From: Zoogloea sp.
GTDB taxonomy: Bacteria > Pseudomonadota > Gammaproteobacteria > Burkholderiales > Rhodocyclaceae
Direction: 5' to 3'
DNA length: 47,808 nucleotides
NCBI GenBank assembly: GCA_016789125.1
Contig: JAEUNU010000008.1
Location: 1-47,808, forward strand
In this document: in pieces, positions 25,300 through 33,944 of the stretch
Position numbering within the stretch: the first letter of the stretch is position 1
How the letters are laid out: each line of letters opens with the position of its first letter
The notes under the pieces: generated by a model
Told to the model about the DNA's origin: nothing
What the model saw: only the letters and a program-made list of their open reading frames with translations
Database searches by the model: none
Made by a program: the position numbers and the translations under genes

Positions 25300-26553
25300 A
25301 TGCCCATGGACGAAAAACTCACTGCCCCGCTCGTGGCCGATTCCTCCTTGCCCGGCTCCATTCCCCTGCGCCCCCTCGATGTGCTCCAGATTCCCCCCGA
25401 GCTCGACGGCAGCACGGGGGACAACCGCGCCGATCCGGCCCGCCTGCAGATCAATGCCACCCGCGACGCCGACGCGATACGCTGCTTCCTGGTCGAATAC
25501 GACCGCTCGCCGGGCACGCTGCGCATCTACCAGCGGGAGTGCGAGCGCCTGCTGCTGTGGTCGCTGGTGGAGTGCGGCAAGCCGCTTTCCAGCCTCAACC
25601 GGCAGGATTTCGAGGGCTACCTGAACTTTCTCGTCGACCCGCAGCCCGCTGCCCTGTGGTGCGGCCCGAAGGCCGAGCGGGCGTCCGAAAAGTGGCGGCC
25701 CTTCGTCGGCCCTTTGAGCGAGAGCGCGGTGCTCACCGCGATGGCGGCGATCAATTCGCTGATGCGCTATCTGGTGGATGCCGGCTATCTGCTGGGCAAC
25801 CCGCTGGGTCTGATCCGGCAGCGCCGCCGCAAGATGGCGGCCGAAGCAGGCGGCCCGCTGCGGGCGGTGGCCAGCACCGAGGAGGTCGACAAGATCGAGC
25901 GTTTCCTCGACGAGCAGATGTGGCAGGCCGTCACGGCGGCCATCGAGGCGATGCCCCGCGACGCCGAGCGGGGCCGCGACGCATACGAGCGGGCCCGCTT
26001 CATTGCGGCAACCCTTTACCTGCTGGCCCCCCGGGCCGGCGAGCTCGAGAGCCACCGCATGAACAGCTTCCGCGAGGAGCGCGGGCTGTGGTGGTGGCAC
26101 GTGGTGGGCAAGGGGGGCAAGAAGGCCAAGGTGCCGGTGGCCGACGACATGCTGCAGGCGCTGATCCGCTACCGCAAGCACCTGGGCCTCTCCGCCGTGC
26201 CCCGGCGGGACGACACGACGCCGCTGCTGGTTTCGGTCAAGGATGGCAGCCCGATCACCGCCCGGCGGCTCAACCAGATCCTCAAGAAGATCTTCGCGGC
26301 CGCGGCCGATCTGCTGCCGCCCGAGGCCGAGCACAAGAAGGAGAAGCTGCGGGCCGCCTCGGCCCACTGGGGCCGTCACACCGGCATCACCGCCAAGCTC
26401 GACAGCGGCATCGACGAGCGCTTCGTGCAGAAGGACGCCCGGCACACCGACGCGCGCACCACCCAGCGCTACATCCACGAAGAAGAAGAGCGCTGGCACG
26501 ACGAGGCGCAGAAGCAGCGCCTCCCCTGGGCGGGGCCCAGAACGGGGGGCTGA
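25300..26553 (+). CDS. Tyrosine recombinase (XerC/D-like integrase)
   Basis: A 417-residue site-specific recombinase with a SAM-like N-terminal DNA-binding domain (about 50–165) and a complete catalytic domain. All residues are present: Arg245 (PRAGEL), Lys271 (VGKGGKK), His356-x-x-Arg359 (HWGRH), His382 and the nucleophile Tyr391 (TTQRYIH). The ATG at 25300 has GGGG 7 bases before it; the longer frame begins at a TTG inside the opposing -35. Base composition matches the neighbours and no att repeats or cargo were seen. This looks like a resident chromosomal recombinase and not a fresh insertion. A LexA box lies upstream and a KfrA-like gene downstream. Confidence 0.9.
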   Translation: MPMDEKLTAPLVADSSLPGSIPLRPLDVLQIPPELDGSTGDNRADPARLQINATRDADAIRCFLVEYDRSPGTLRIYQRECERLLLWSLVECGKPLSSLNRQDFEGYLNFLVDPQPAALWCGPKAERASEKWRPFVGPLSESAVLTAMAAINSLMRYLVDAGYLLGNPLGLIRQRRRKMAAEAGGPLRAVASTEEVDKIERFLDEQMWQAVTAAIEAMPRDAERGRDAYERARFIAATLYLLAPRAGELESHRMNSFREERGLWWWHVVGKGGKKAKVPVADDMLQALIRYRKHLGLSAVPRRDDTTPLLVSVKDGSPITARRLNQILKKIFAAAADLLPPEAEHKKEKLRAASAHWGRHTGITAKLDSGIDERFVQKDARHTDARTTQRYIHEEEERWHDEAQKQRLPWAGPRTGG

Positions 26554-26597
26554 CCGGGTTTCGAGGCCGCGGGCCGGTGCGGCGGCGTCAAAGTGTG

Positions 26598-26650
26598 TTG
26601 AATTGGTGTTTCGTCATAAATATTACGTTATCCGGCTTTATACGTATGCT
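26598..26650 (+). promoter_or_regulatory. AT-rich promoter/operator region of the KfrA-like gene
   Basis: TTGAAT (26598–26603), a 17-base spacer and TATTAC (26621–26626) make a plausible promoter. It sits in a distinctly AT-rich patch between two GC-rich genes. TATACGTATG (26639–26648) contains the short palindrome ATACGTAT. KfrA proteins bind AT-rich sites at their own promoter, so autorepression is plausible. Confidence 0.45.
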
Positions 26651-26703
26651 ATGGTGTCCCGTGTAGCAGTTTTTTGCATTCTTGGTGAGGCGGGGAGATG
26701 TCC

Positions 26704-27747
26704 ATGGCGCGTAGCAGCAGTGTCAATTTCGAGTCGGTCGAGCAGATCTGTTTTCAGCTGCTCTCCCAGGGCGAAAACCCCTCCTTCAACCTTGTCTATG
26801 CCGAGCTGGGCAACAAGGGTTCGAGCGAAGTCGTCCAGCGTTACATCGACCAATGGCGCCGCGAGACGGGGGCGGCGTTCTTTCGCCAGCGCAGCATTCC
26901 GGGCATGCCCGACGAGCTCGTATCGGCCGCCGACACCTTCATGGCCAACGTCTGGTCGCTGTCGCTGCAGCAGGCCGACCGGGTGCTGGCCAGCCAGCGC
27001 CAGGAGCTCGAAGCCGAGCGCGAGGCCGTGCACGTGCGCCTGCAGGCGGCCCACGACCGTATCCAGCAGCTCGAAGCCGCCTCCTCAGATGCGCTTCAAA
27101 CCATCGCAGGCCTCGAGCAGGCCGTGCAGAGCCGCGACAGCACCATCGCCGAGCTGCGCGGCCAGGTCCAGGAAACCCAGCGCCAGCGCGACGCCCTCGA
27201 GAGCCGCGTGAAGTTGCTCGAAGACGCGGCCGAGGGGCGCGAGCAGAAGTTCGTGGCCGAGTCCGAACGCCTCACCCGGCTGCTGCAGAACGACCGCGAT
27301 CGCTACACCGCCGCCCTCAAGGAAGAGCAGGAGCGCAGCGCCGGCGAGCGGGAGGCGCTGCTCAAGCAGATCGAGCAGGCCCGCCAGGACAAGGTGGCCG
27401 AAATGCTCGCCCTGCGCCAGCAGGTCTCCAACCGCGAGGAGCGCGAGGCCCGCCAGCGCGAGCAGACCGAGGAAGCCCGCGCCGCGCTGCGCGAGGCGGT
27501 CTCGAAGACGCGCCAGATCGAAACCTCGCTGGCCGCCGCCGAGGGCCGCATCGAACGCCTGCAGGCCCAGCTCAAGATCGCCAGCGATGCAGCCCACGGC
27601 AAGGAGTCCGCAGTGGCCGCCGCCGAGGCCCGCGCCCGGGCCATCGAAGAGCTGCGCCTCGCCGAAACCGTCCGTGCCCAGCGCGCCGAAGCGCTGGTGG
27701 CCGAGATGCAGGCCGAGCTGGCGGCCCGCCGCAAGCAGAACGCCTGA
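26704..27747 (+). CDS. KfrA-like DNA-binding coiled-coil protein
   Basis: This 347-residue protein has a KfrA-type N-terminal DNA-binding domain (about 5–110, including ICFQLLSQGENPSFNLVYAEL and SSEVVQRYIDQWRRE). A very long charged coiled coil rich in Ala, Glu, Gln and Arg runs to the end. KfrA is best known from plasmids such as RK2/R751, where it helps partition and represses itself. Here it is chromosomal and follows a recombinase by 150 bases with its own promoter. The second ATG (26704) is preferred: GGGGAG lies 6 bases before it, but touches the first ATG at 26698. Confidence 0.82.
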   Translation: MARSSSVNFESVEQICFQLLSQGENPSFNLVYAELGNKGSSEVVQRYIDQWRRETGAAFFRQRSIPGMPDELVSAADTFMANVWSLSLQQADRVLASQRQELEAEREAVHVRLQAAHDRIQQLEAASSDALQTIAGLEQAVQSRDSTIAELRGQVQETQRQRDALESRVKLLEDAAEGREQKFVAESERLTRLLQNDRDRYTAALKEEQERSAGEREALLKQIEQARQDKVAEMLALRQQVSNREEREARQREQTEEARAALREAVSKTRQIETSLAAAEGRIERLQAQLKIASDAAHGKESAVAAAEARARAIEELRLAETVRAQRAEALVAEMQAELAARRKQNA

Positions 27748-27825
27748 GGCCGGGCCCCGCGTCTGCACGGCGGGAGTGCGCCCGAAACGCCTTCAGCGGT
27801 GGAGCTATCCGGTAGACTGGGCGCC

Positions 27826-30012
27826 ATGCGTGCAATCACTTCTCCGACGATCCGGCGGCTGGCCGCCCTCCTGGTAGCGGCCTCGCTCAGCGGCTGTGGA
27901 CCGGTCTGGAACGACCCGTATCCGGCGGCCGAACGGGGCGGCAACATCCTGTACACCGCCTTCAGCCAGCGCCCTAAGCACCTCGACCCGGTGCAGTCCT
28001 ACAGCGAGGACGAGGCGACCTTCCTGTACCAGATCTACGAGCCGCCACTGCAGTACCACTACCTGAAGCGGCCCTTTCAGCTCCAGGTGGCCGCCGCGGC
28101 CCGGATGCCCACCCTGCGCCAGTTCGACGCCGCTGGTAATCTGTTGCCCGCCGGGGCCGACCCGGCCAAGATCGCCCGCAGTGAATACGAGATCCGCATC
28201 CAGCCGGGCATTCGCTACCAGCCGCACCCGGCCTTCGCGCTTGATGCCGCAGGCAAGCCGGTTTACCTCGACCTTCCCGCCGAGGTAGTTGCAAGCAAGC
28301 GCAGCCTGGCCGACTTCCCCCAGACGGGCACGCGGGAGCTCACCGCGGAGGATTACATCTACCAGATCAAGCGCCTGGCCCACCCGCGCCTGCACTCGCC
28401 GGTGCTCGAGCTGATGGGCGACTATATTGTCGGCCTCAAAGACCTGCACGCCCGGCTGGTGGCCGACGAGAAGGCGCGCAGCGCAGACGGCCAGGGCGGC
28501 AGCTGGATAGACCTGCGCAGCTACCCGATGGCGGGGGTCGAGCTGGTCGATCGCTATACCTACCGGGTGCACATCAAGGGCACCTACCCCCAGTTTCCCT
28601 ACTGGCTGGCGATGCCTTTCTTTGCCCCGATGCCCTTCGAGGCCGAGCGCTTCTTTGCCCAGCCGGGCATGGCCGAGCGCAACCTGAGCCTCGACTGGTG
28701 GCCCATCGGCACCGGCCCCTACATGCTCGTCGAGAACAACCCCAACGCTCGCATGGTGCTGGCCCGCAACCCCAATTTCCGCGGCGAAAGCTACCCCTGC
28801 GAGGGCGAGCCCGACGACCAGGCGGCGGGCCTGCTGGCCGACTGCGGCAAGCCCATCCCCTTCATCGACAAGGTGGTGTTCAGCCGCGAGAAGGAGAGCA
28901 TCCCGGCCTGGAACAAGTTTCTGCAGGGCTACTACGACGCCTCCGGCGTGTCGTCCGACAACTTCGACCAGGCCGTCCAGATGGGCGGGCAGGGTGACGT
29001 GAGCCTCAGCGACGAGATGGCCGACAAGGGCATCCGCCTCAACACCTCGGTGGCGCCGACGGTGATGTATATGGGCTTCAACATGCTCGACCCGGTGGTT
29101 GGCGGCAGCACCGAGCGGGCCCGCAAGCTGCGACTGGCGATCTCGATCGCCATCGACCAGGAAGAGTTCATCTCGGTTTTCCAGAACGGCCGCGGCGTAC
29201 CGGCCATGCACCCGATCCCGCCGGGCATCGCCGGCTACCGGGCCGGCGAGGCGGGGATCAACCCCTTCGTGTACGACTGGGCCGATGGCAAGCCCCAGCG
29301 CAAGCCGGTGGACGAAGCCCGCCGCCTGCTCGCCGAGGCGGGCTACCCCGGCGGGCGCGACGCGAAGAGTGGCGAGCCGCTGGTGGTGTACCTCGACACC
29401 ACCGGCTCGGGCATGGGCGACAAATCCACCGTCGACTGGCTCGCCAAGCAGTTCCGCAAGCTCGATGTGCAACTGGTGGTGCGTGCCACCGACTACAACC
29501 GCTTCCAGGACAAGATCAGGAAGGGCAACGCCCAGCTCTTCTACTGGGGCTGGAACGCCGACTACCCCGACCCGGAGAACTTTCTGTTCCTGCTTTACGG
29601 CGCCCAGGGCAAGGTGAAGAGCCAGGGCGAGAACGCCGCCAACTACGAGAACGCCGAATACGACCGGCTCTTCGAGCGCATGAAGGCGATGCCCGACGGC
29701 CCCGAGCGGCAGGCCATCACCGAGCGCATGCTGGCCATCCTGCAGCACGACGCGCCGTGGGTGTGGGGCTTCTACGAGAAGGCCTACACGCTCCAGCACG
29801 GCTGGTTGTACAACCGCAAGCCGGGCAAGATCGTGCGCAACACCCTCAAGTACCAGCGCCTCGACGTGGCCGCCCGGGAGCGGCTGCGGGCCGAATGGAA
29901 CCGACCCATCCTGTGGCCGCTCATCCTCCTGGGTTTGCTCGGCGCCTTGGTCGTGGCGCCGGCGGTGATGCACTACCGGCGCCGGGAACAGGCGGGGGGT
30001 GACGGCGTCTGA
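27826..30012 (+). CDS. Oligopeptide-type ABC substrate-binding lipoprotein with C-terminal helix
   Basis: This 728-residue SBP_bac_5 (DppA/OppA-like) protein has an N-terminal lipoprotein signal with lipobox SLSGC (Cys24). The family core includes YTAFSQRPKHLDPVQSY, a central RKLRLAISIAIDQEEFI and LFYWGWNADYPDPENFLFLLYG. Unusually it ends with a membrane helix (about 696–716, WPLILLGLLGALVVAPAVM) and a short basic tail. It is also longer than usual for the family (about 540). No permease or ATPase genes lie beside it: KfrA-like is upstream and a convergent lipoprotein gene is downstream. It may feed a transporter elsewhere or act as a sensor or receptor. Confidence 0.85.
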   Translation: MRAITSPTIRRLAALLVAASLSGCGPVWNDPYPAAERGGNILYTAFSQRPKHLDPVQSYSEDEATFLYQIYEPPLQYHYLKRPFQLQVAAAARMPTLRQFDAAGNLLPAGADPAKIARSEYEIRIQPGIRYQPHPAFALDAAGKPVYLDLPAEVVASKRSLADFPQTGTRELTAEDYIYQIKRLAHPRLHSPVLELMGDYIVGLKDLHARLVADEKARSADGQGGSWIDLRSYPMAGVELVDRYTYRVHIKGTYPQFPYWLAMPFFAPMPFEAERFFAQPGMAERNLSLDWWPIGTGPYMLVENNPNARMVLARNPNFRGESYPCEGEPDDQAAGLLADCGKPIPFIDKVVFSREKESIPAWNKFLQGYYDASGVSSDNFDQAVQMGGQGDVSLSDEMADKGIRLNTSVAPTVMYMGFNMLDPVVGGSTERARKLRLAISIAIDQEEFISVFQNGRGVPAMHPIPPGIAGYRAGEAGINPFVYDWADGKPQRKPVDEARRLLAEAGYPGGRDAKSGEPLVVYLDTTGSGMGDKSTVDWLAKQFRKLDVQLVVRATDYNRFQDKIRKGNAQLFYWGWNADYPDPENFLFLLYGAQGKVKSQGENAANYENAEYDRLFERMKAMPDGPERQAITERMLAILQHDAPWVWGFYEKAYTLQHGWLYNRKPGKIVRNTLKYQRLDVAARERLRAEWNRPILWPLILLGLLGALVVAPAVMHYRRREQAGGDGV

Positions 30013-30031
30013 GTGCCATCGGCGCCCGGCG

Positions 30032-30052
30032 GGCCTTGCATTCTCGAAGGCC
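30032..30052. terminator. Hairpin between convergent genes
   Basis: GGCCTT (30032–30037) and AAGGCC (30047–30052) form a 6-bp stem with a 9-base loop in the 58-base gap between the binding protein and the DUF4136-like gene. There is no long T-run, so termination here is uncertain. Confidence 0.4.
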
Positions 30053-30070
30053 TGTTGCCCAGCCCCTGTG

Positions 30071-30703
30071 TCAGCGGGCGGGTAGCAGGCCTTCGTCGCG
30101 CAGGCGCCTGCCGATGAGCGGGATCAGGTCTTCGATCACTTCGCTGGATGAGGCGGGGTTGAAGGATTCCGTCACGGCCGTCCAGACCGGCTTGCCTTCG
30201 GGCAGGCGGTAGAGCAGGGTTTCCACGATGACCCGGGTGTTTTCGATCACCTGGGGCGATGTCGTGTAGGCATACGGATAAAAGGGCTGGAACGGGTAGA
30301 AGGGGTAGGGCCCCCGGCGCCACAGGAAGGGTTCGGGCAGGAAGGGCGGCTGGGCCGGCACCAGCACCTGGGTTTTGTCCACCGACACCAGGCGGGCGAG
30401 CAGGGCGGCGTCGAAGCCAGCCTGGGAGAGCCGCTTGCGCACGTCGGGGTTCTCGATCTCAGGGCTCAGGCCCAGCTGATGGGCTGCCTCGGCTGCGATG
30501 TCTGGCTGCAGGCTCTGGACCACCCGGTTCTCGGCCATTCGGCGCAGGTTGTCGTCCTTCACCACGACGAAGACGGCCAGCTTGCGTGGGGTGCCGGCAG
30601 CATCTGCGCCGTCGCGCCAGCTGCTCTTGATGGTCGACATGCCACCGCAGCCGGCAAGCAGGAAAACGGCCGCGAGCAGCGTAAGGATCAGGCGGTTTGG
30701 CAT
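30071..30703 (-). CDS. DUF4136-like lipoprotein
   Basis: This 210-residue protein has a lipoprotein signal ending in LLAGC (Cys19). The rest contains a region rich in Pro, Tyr and Phe (about 120–145: FLWRRGPYPFYPFQPFYPYAY) and the ending SSSEVIEDLIPLIGRRLRDEGLLP. Short lipoproteins of the DUF4136 type have this last feature (sigma-like VIEDLxPxIxxxLxxxGLL). Function unknown. It lies 65 bases downstream of dnaE2 on the same strand and may be read from the same SOS transcript, which has not been tested. Confidence 0.7.
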   Translation of the reverse strand: MPNRLILTLLAAVFLLAGCGGMSTIKSSWRDGADAAGTPRKLAVFVVVKDDNLRRMAENRVVQSLQPDIAAEAAHQLGLSPEIENPDVRKRLSQAGFDAALLARLVSVDKTQVLVPAQPPFLPEPFLWRRGPYPFYPFQPFYPYAYTTSPQVIENTRVIVETLLYRLPEGKPVWTAVTESFNPASSSEVIEDLIPLIGRRLRDEGLLPAR

Positions 30704-30768
30704 GGGGCGCTCCTTGGCGGGGACGGCATGTTCGTTCAGACCAGCCGGCTGGCCCGGGATTCCCGCCG

Positions 30769-33700
30769 TCAGTGGAAATCCCGGCTGTGGGTGGCCAGCT
30801 GGCCGAGCAGGGCGCTGCGGTCGACGACCCGCTTGGCGTGCAGATGCACCACGCTGCCCTGGCGGGTGACCTGCCCATATACGCCCAGCAGCCGGGCGCC
30901 GAGCAGGATGCGCCGCTCGGCCTCAAGGAGCTCCGGGCGGACCACCACGTTCACCCAGCCGGTTTCGTCCTCGAGAGTGACGAACATCGTACCCCTGGCG
31001 GTGCCGGGGCGCTGTCGACAGGTGACGATGCCGGCGGCGCGAGCCAGCTTGCGGTCGTCGGCGGTGGCGATGTCGGCGGCACTCAAGAAGCGCTCGGCGC
31101 CCAGCTGGGCGCGCAGGAAGACCAGCGGATGGCGCCCGAGGCTGAACCCCAGGCGGGCGTAATCGGCGATGAGGTTCTGGGCTTCGCCGGGGGCGGGCAG
31201 GGGCGGTGGCGGGTCAGTGACCGGTGCGTCGCGGAGCATGCCCGGGGGCGCCTGGCTGCCGGCGGCGGCCCACCAGGCCTGGCGCCGGTGGCCGGCCAGG
31301 CTGGCCAGCGCGCCGGCCGAGGCGAGGGTGCGCAACTCGGCGGTGGAGAGGGCCGCGCGGCGGGCGAGATCGTCCACCGAGCCGAAGGGGCCGTGCTGGC
31401 GGGCCTGGCTGATGCGCCTGGCCGCGGCCGCATTGAAGCCCTTGACGAGGCGCAGGCCGAGGCGGGCGGCGGCGGGGGCCTCGCCGGGGCGGGCTTCGAG
31501 GGTGCATTCCCAGTCGCTGGCGGCGGCGTCGGCGGGCAGGACTTCCACATCATGGCGGCGGGCGTCCTGGATCAACTGGGACGGGCCGTAAAAGCCCATC
31601 GGCTGGCTGTTGAGGAGGCCACACAAGAAGGCTGCCGGCTCGAAGCACTTGAGCCAGGCCGACACATACACCAGCAGCGCGAAGCTGGCGGCGTGGGATT
31701 CCGGAAAGCCGTAGCTGCCAAAGCCCTGGATCTGGTGGCACAGGGCTTCGGCGAACTCCCGGGCGTAGCCGCGGGCCAGCATGCCGGCCATCAGCTGCTC
31801 CTGGTAGCGCTGCAGGTCGCCCTTGCGGCTCCAGGCGCCCATGCTGCGGCGCAGCTGGTCGGCCTCGCCGGGGGTGAAGCCGGCGGCGACCACGGCCAGC
31901 TGCATCACCTGCTCCTGGAAGATCGGCACCCCGTGGGTGCGCCGTAGCACGGGTTCGATTTCGGGGCGGGGGTAATGGATGGGCTCGCCGCGGGCGAGCA
32001 TGTCGCGCGCCTGCAGGTAGGGATGGACCATGCCGCCCTGGATCGGCCCGGGCCGCACGATGGCCACTTCCACCACCAGGTCGTAGTAGCAGCGGGGCTT
32101 GAGCCTGGGCAGCATGCTCATCTGGGCGCGGGATTCGACCTGAAACACGCCCATGGCGTCGGCCTGGCACAGCATGTCGTAGACCTTGGGATGTTCGCGG
32201 GGGATGTCGGCCATGGCAAAGGGCCGTCCGCGCCGCTGGCCCACCAGGGCCAGGCTGCGGCGGATCGCCGACAGCATGCCCAGGGCCAGCACGTCCACCT
32301 TGAGCAGGCCGAGGGTTTCGAGGTCGTCCTTGTCCCACTGGATGACGGTGCGCTCGGCCATCGCGGCGTTCTCGACGGGCACGAGTTCGGCCAGCGGCCC
32401 GCGGGAGATGATGAAGCCGCCTACGTGCTGGGACAGGTGGCGGGGAAAGCCGACCAGCTGGTTGGCGAGCTCGAGGAGCATGCGCACCCGTGGGCTGGCC
32501 GGGTCGAGGCCGGCCTCGCGCACCCGCTCGGCAGCCACCTGGAGCCCGTCCCACCAGGCCAGCCGGCGCGAGAGCTGGTCGAGCTGGCCGGGGTCGAAGC
32601 CCAGCGCCCGGCCCACGTCGCGCAGCGCGCTCCTGGGGCGGTAGCGGATCACGGTGGCGGCCAGGGCGGCCCGGTCTCGGCCGTACTTGGCGTAGATGTA
32701 CTGGATGACTTCCTCGCGCCGGTCGTGCTCGAAGTCCACGTCGATGTCGGGGGGCTCATTGCGCTCCCGGGAGATGAAGCGCTCGAAGAGCAGGCTGGCC
32801 TGACCGGGGTCGACCTCGGTGATCCCCAGCGCGTAGCACACCACCGAGTTGGCCGCCGAGCCGCGGCCCTGGCACAGGATGTTGCGGCTGCGGGCGAAGC
32901 GGACGATGTCTTCGACGGTGAGGAAGAAGGCCTCGTAGCGCAGCTCGGCGATCAGCGCGAGCTCTTTGAGCGCCTGCTCGCGGACGGCGGGGGGAATCCG
33001 CCCGCGGCCGTCAGGGCCCGGCGGATAGCGCCGGCGCAGGCCCTGGCCGACCAGGGCGCGCAGGTGGGCGCTGGGGGTGAGGCCGGGCGGGACGATCTCT
33101 TCGGGGTATTCGTAGCGCAGCTCGCCCGGCGAGAAGTGGCAGCGGGCGGCGATCGCCAGGCTTTCGGCCAGCCATTCGGGCGGATGGCGGCGGGCCAGCA
33201 CGCTGCGTGGCTGGAGCCGCTGCTCGGCATTGGCGGCGAGCAGGGTGCCGGCTTCGTCGAGGCTGACCCGGTGGCGCAGGGCGGTGAGCACGTCAGCCAG
33301 GCGGCGGCGGGAGGCGTCGTGCATCAGCGGCGCGCCGGTGGCGACCACCGGGATGCCGGCGCCGGCGGCGGCCGCGGCGATGTGCCGGCGGCGGGCGTCG
33401 TCGTTGGGGCCGAGGAGGTGCGGGGCGGCCAGCCAGGCATCGCCGGGGAAGCGCCGGGCCAGCCAGCTGGCGTCATGGGCCAGTTGCTGCGGATCGCAGG
33501 CCGTGCCCTCGTGGGGCAGCAGCAGGGCCAGGCAGCCGGGCAGGCCGGCGTTTAGGTCGGCCCGAGTGAGGTGGTAGCGGCCCTTGTCGGCGGCCCGGCG
33601 GCCGCGGGTGATGAGGCTGGAGAGGCGGCCGTAAGAGGCGCGGTCGGTGGCCAGCAGCACCAGCCCGGGGCCGTCGGCCAGTTGCAGGCGGGTGCCGACG

Positions 33701-33921
33701 ATCAGCTGGATCGCACCCTGCTGCTGTTGCCAGGCCGCGTAGGCTCGCACCATGCCGGCCATCGAGCATTCGTCGGTGATGGCCAGCGCGGTGTAGCCGA
33801 GGCTGGCCGCCCGGGTGAGCAACTCGTCCGGGTGGGAGGCGCCGGTGAGGAAGCTGAAGCAGGAGCGGCAGTAGAGCTCGGCAAAGGGCGGCGGGGCAGG
33901 CGGAGATTCGGCATGGGGCAT
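30769..33921 (-). CDS. dnaE2: Error-prone DNA polymerase DnaE2 (ImuC)
   Basis: A 1050-residue C-family polymerase of the damage-induced DnaE2 type. N-terminal PHP domain (FAELYCRSCFSFLTGASHPDE, about 14–200). The polymerase core has the catalytic aspartates in PPDIDVDFEHDRRE (about 392–405) and GRGSAANSVVCYALGIT. A helix-hairpin-helix part follows, and an OB fold ends the chain. It copies across lesions with ImuA and ImuB, which are absent from both sides here. The start at 33921 is the only one that keeps the PHP start. It has no visible ribosome site, and the LexA-covered promoter is so close that the mRNA may have almost no leader. Confidence 0.95.
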   Translation of the reverse strand: MPHAESPPAPPPFAELYCRSCFSFLTGASHPDELLTRAASLGYTALAITDECSMAGMVRAYAAWQQQQGAIQLIVGTRLQLADGPGLVLLATDRASYGRLSSLITRGRRAADKGRYHLTRADLNAGLPGCLALLLPHEGTACDPQQLAHDASWLARRFPGDAWLAAPHLLGPNDDARRRHIAAAAAGAGIPVVATGAPLMHDASRRRLADVLTALRHRVSLDEAGTLLAANAEQRLQPRSVLARRHPPEWLAESLAIAARCHFSPGELRYEYPEEIVPPGLTPSAHLRALVGQGLRRRYPPGPDGRGRIPPAVREQALKELALIAELRYEAFFLTVEDIVRFARSRNILCQGRGSAANSVVCYALGITEVDPGQASLLFERFISRERNEPPDIDVDFEHDRREEVIQYIYAKYGRDRAALAATVIRYRPRSALRDVGRALGFDPGQLDQLSRRLAWWDGLQVAAERVREAGLDPASPRVRMLLELANQLVGFPRHLSQHVGGFIISRGPLAELVPVENAAMAERTVIQWDKDDLETLGLLKVDVLALGMLSAIRRSLALVGQRRGRPFAMADIPREHPKVYDMLCQADAMGVFQVESRAQMSMLPRLKPRCYYDLVVEVAIVRPGPIQGGMVHPYLQARDMLARGEPIHYPRPEIEPVLRRTHGVPIFQEQVMQLAVVAAGFTPGEADQLRRSMGAWSRKGDLQRYQEQLMAGMLARGYAREFAEALCHQIQGFGSYGFPESHAASFALLVYVSAWLKCFEPAAFLCGLLNSQPMGFYGPSQLIQDARRHDVEVLPADAAASDWECTLEARPGEAPAAARLGLRLVKGFNAAAARRISQARQHGPFGSVDDLARRAALSTAELRTLASAGALASLAGHRRQAWWAAAGSQAPPGMLRDAPVTDPPPPLPAPGEAQNLIADYARLGFSLGRHPLVFLRAQLGAERFLSAADIATADDRKLARAAGIVTCRQRPGTARGTMFVTLEDETGWVNVVVRPELLEAERRILLGARLLGVYGQVTRQGSVVHLHAKRVVDRSALLGQLATHSRDFH

Positions 33922-33928
33922 GGGTTGA

Positions 33929-33944
33929 CTGTATAAATGAACAG
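33929..33944. promoter_or_regulatory. LexA (SOS) box of dnaE2
   Basis: CTGTATAAATGAACAG matches CTGT-N8-ACAG exactly and is extended to GACTG…CAGTC. It ends 8 bases before the dnaE2 start codon. On the minus strand it contains TATACA, a probable -10, so LexA would block the promoter directly. Confidence 0.87.

Noticed and set aside
25300..27747. Integrated mobile element around the recombinase
   Set aside because: No flanking direct repeats, tRNA target, inverted repeats or cargo genes could be seen, and base composition matches the neighbours.
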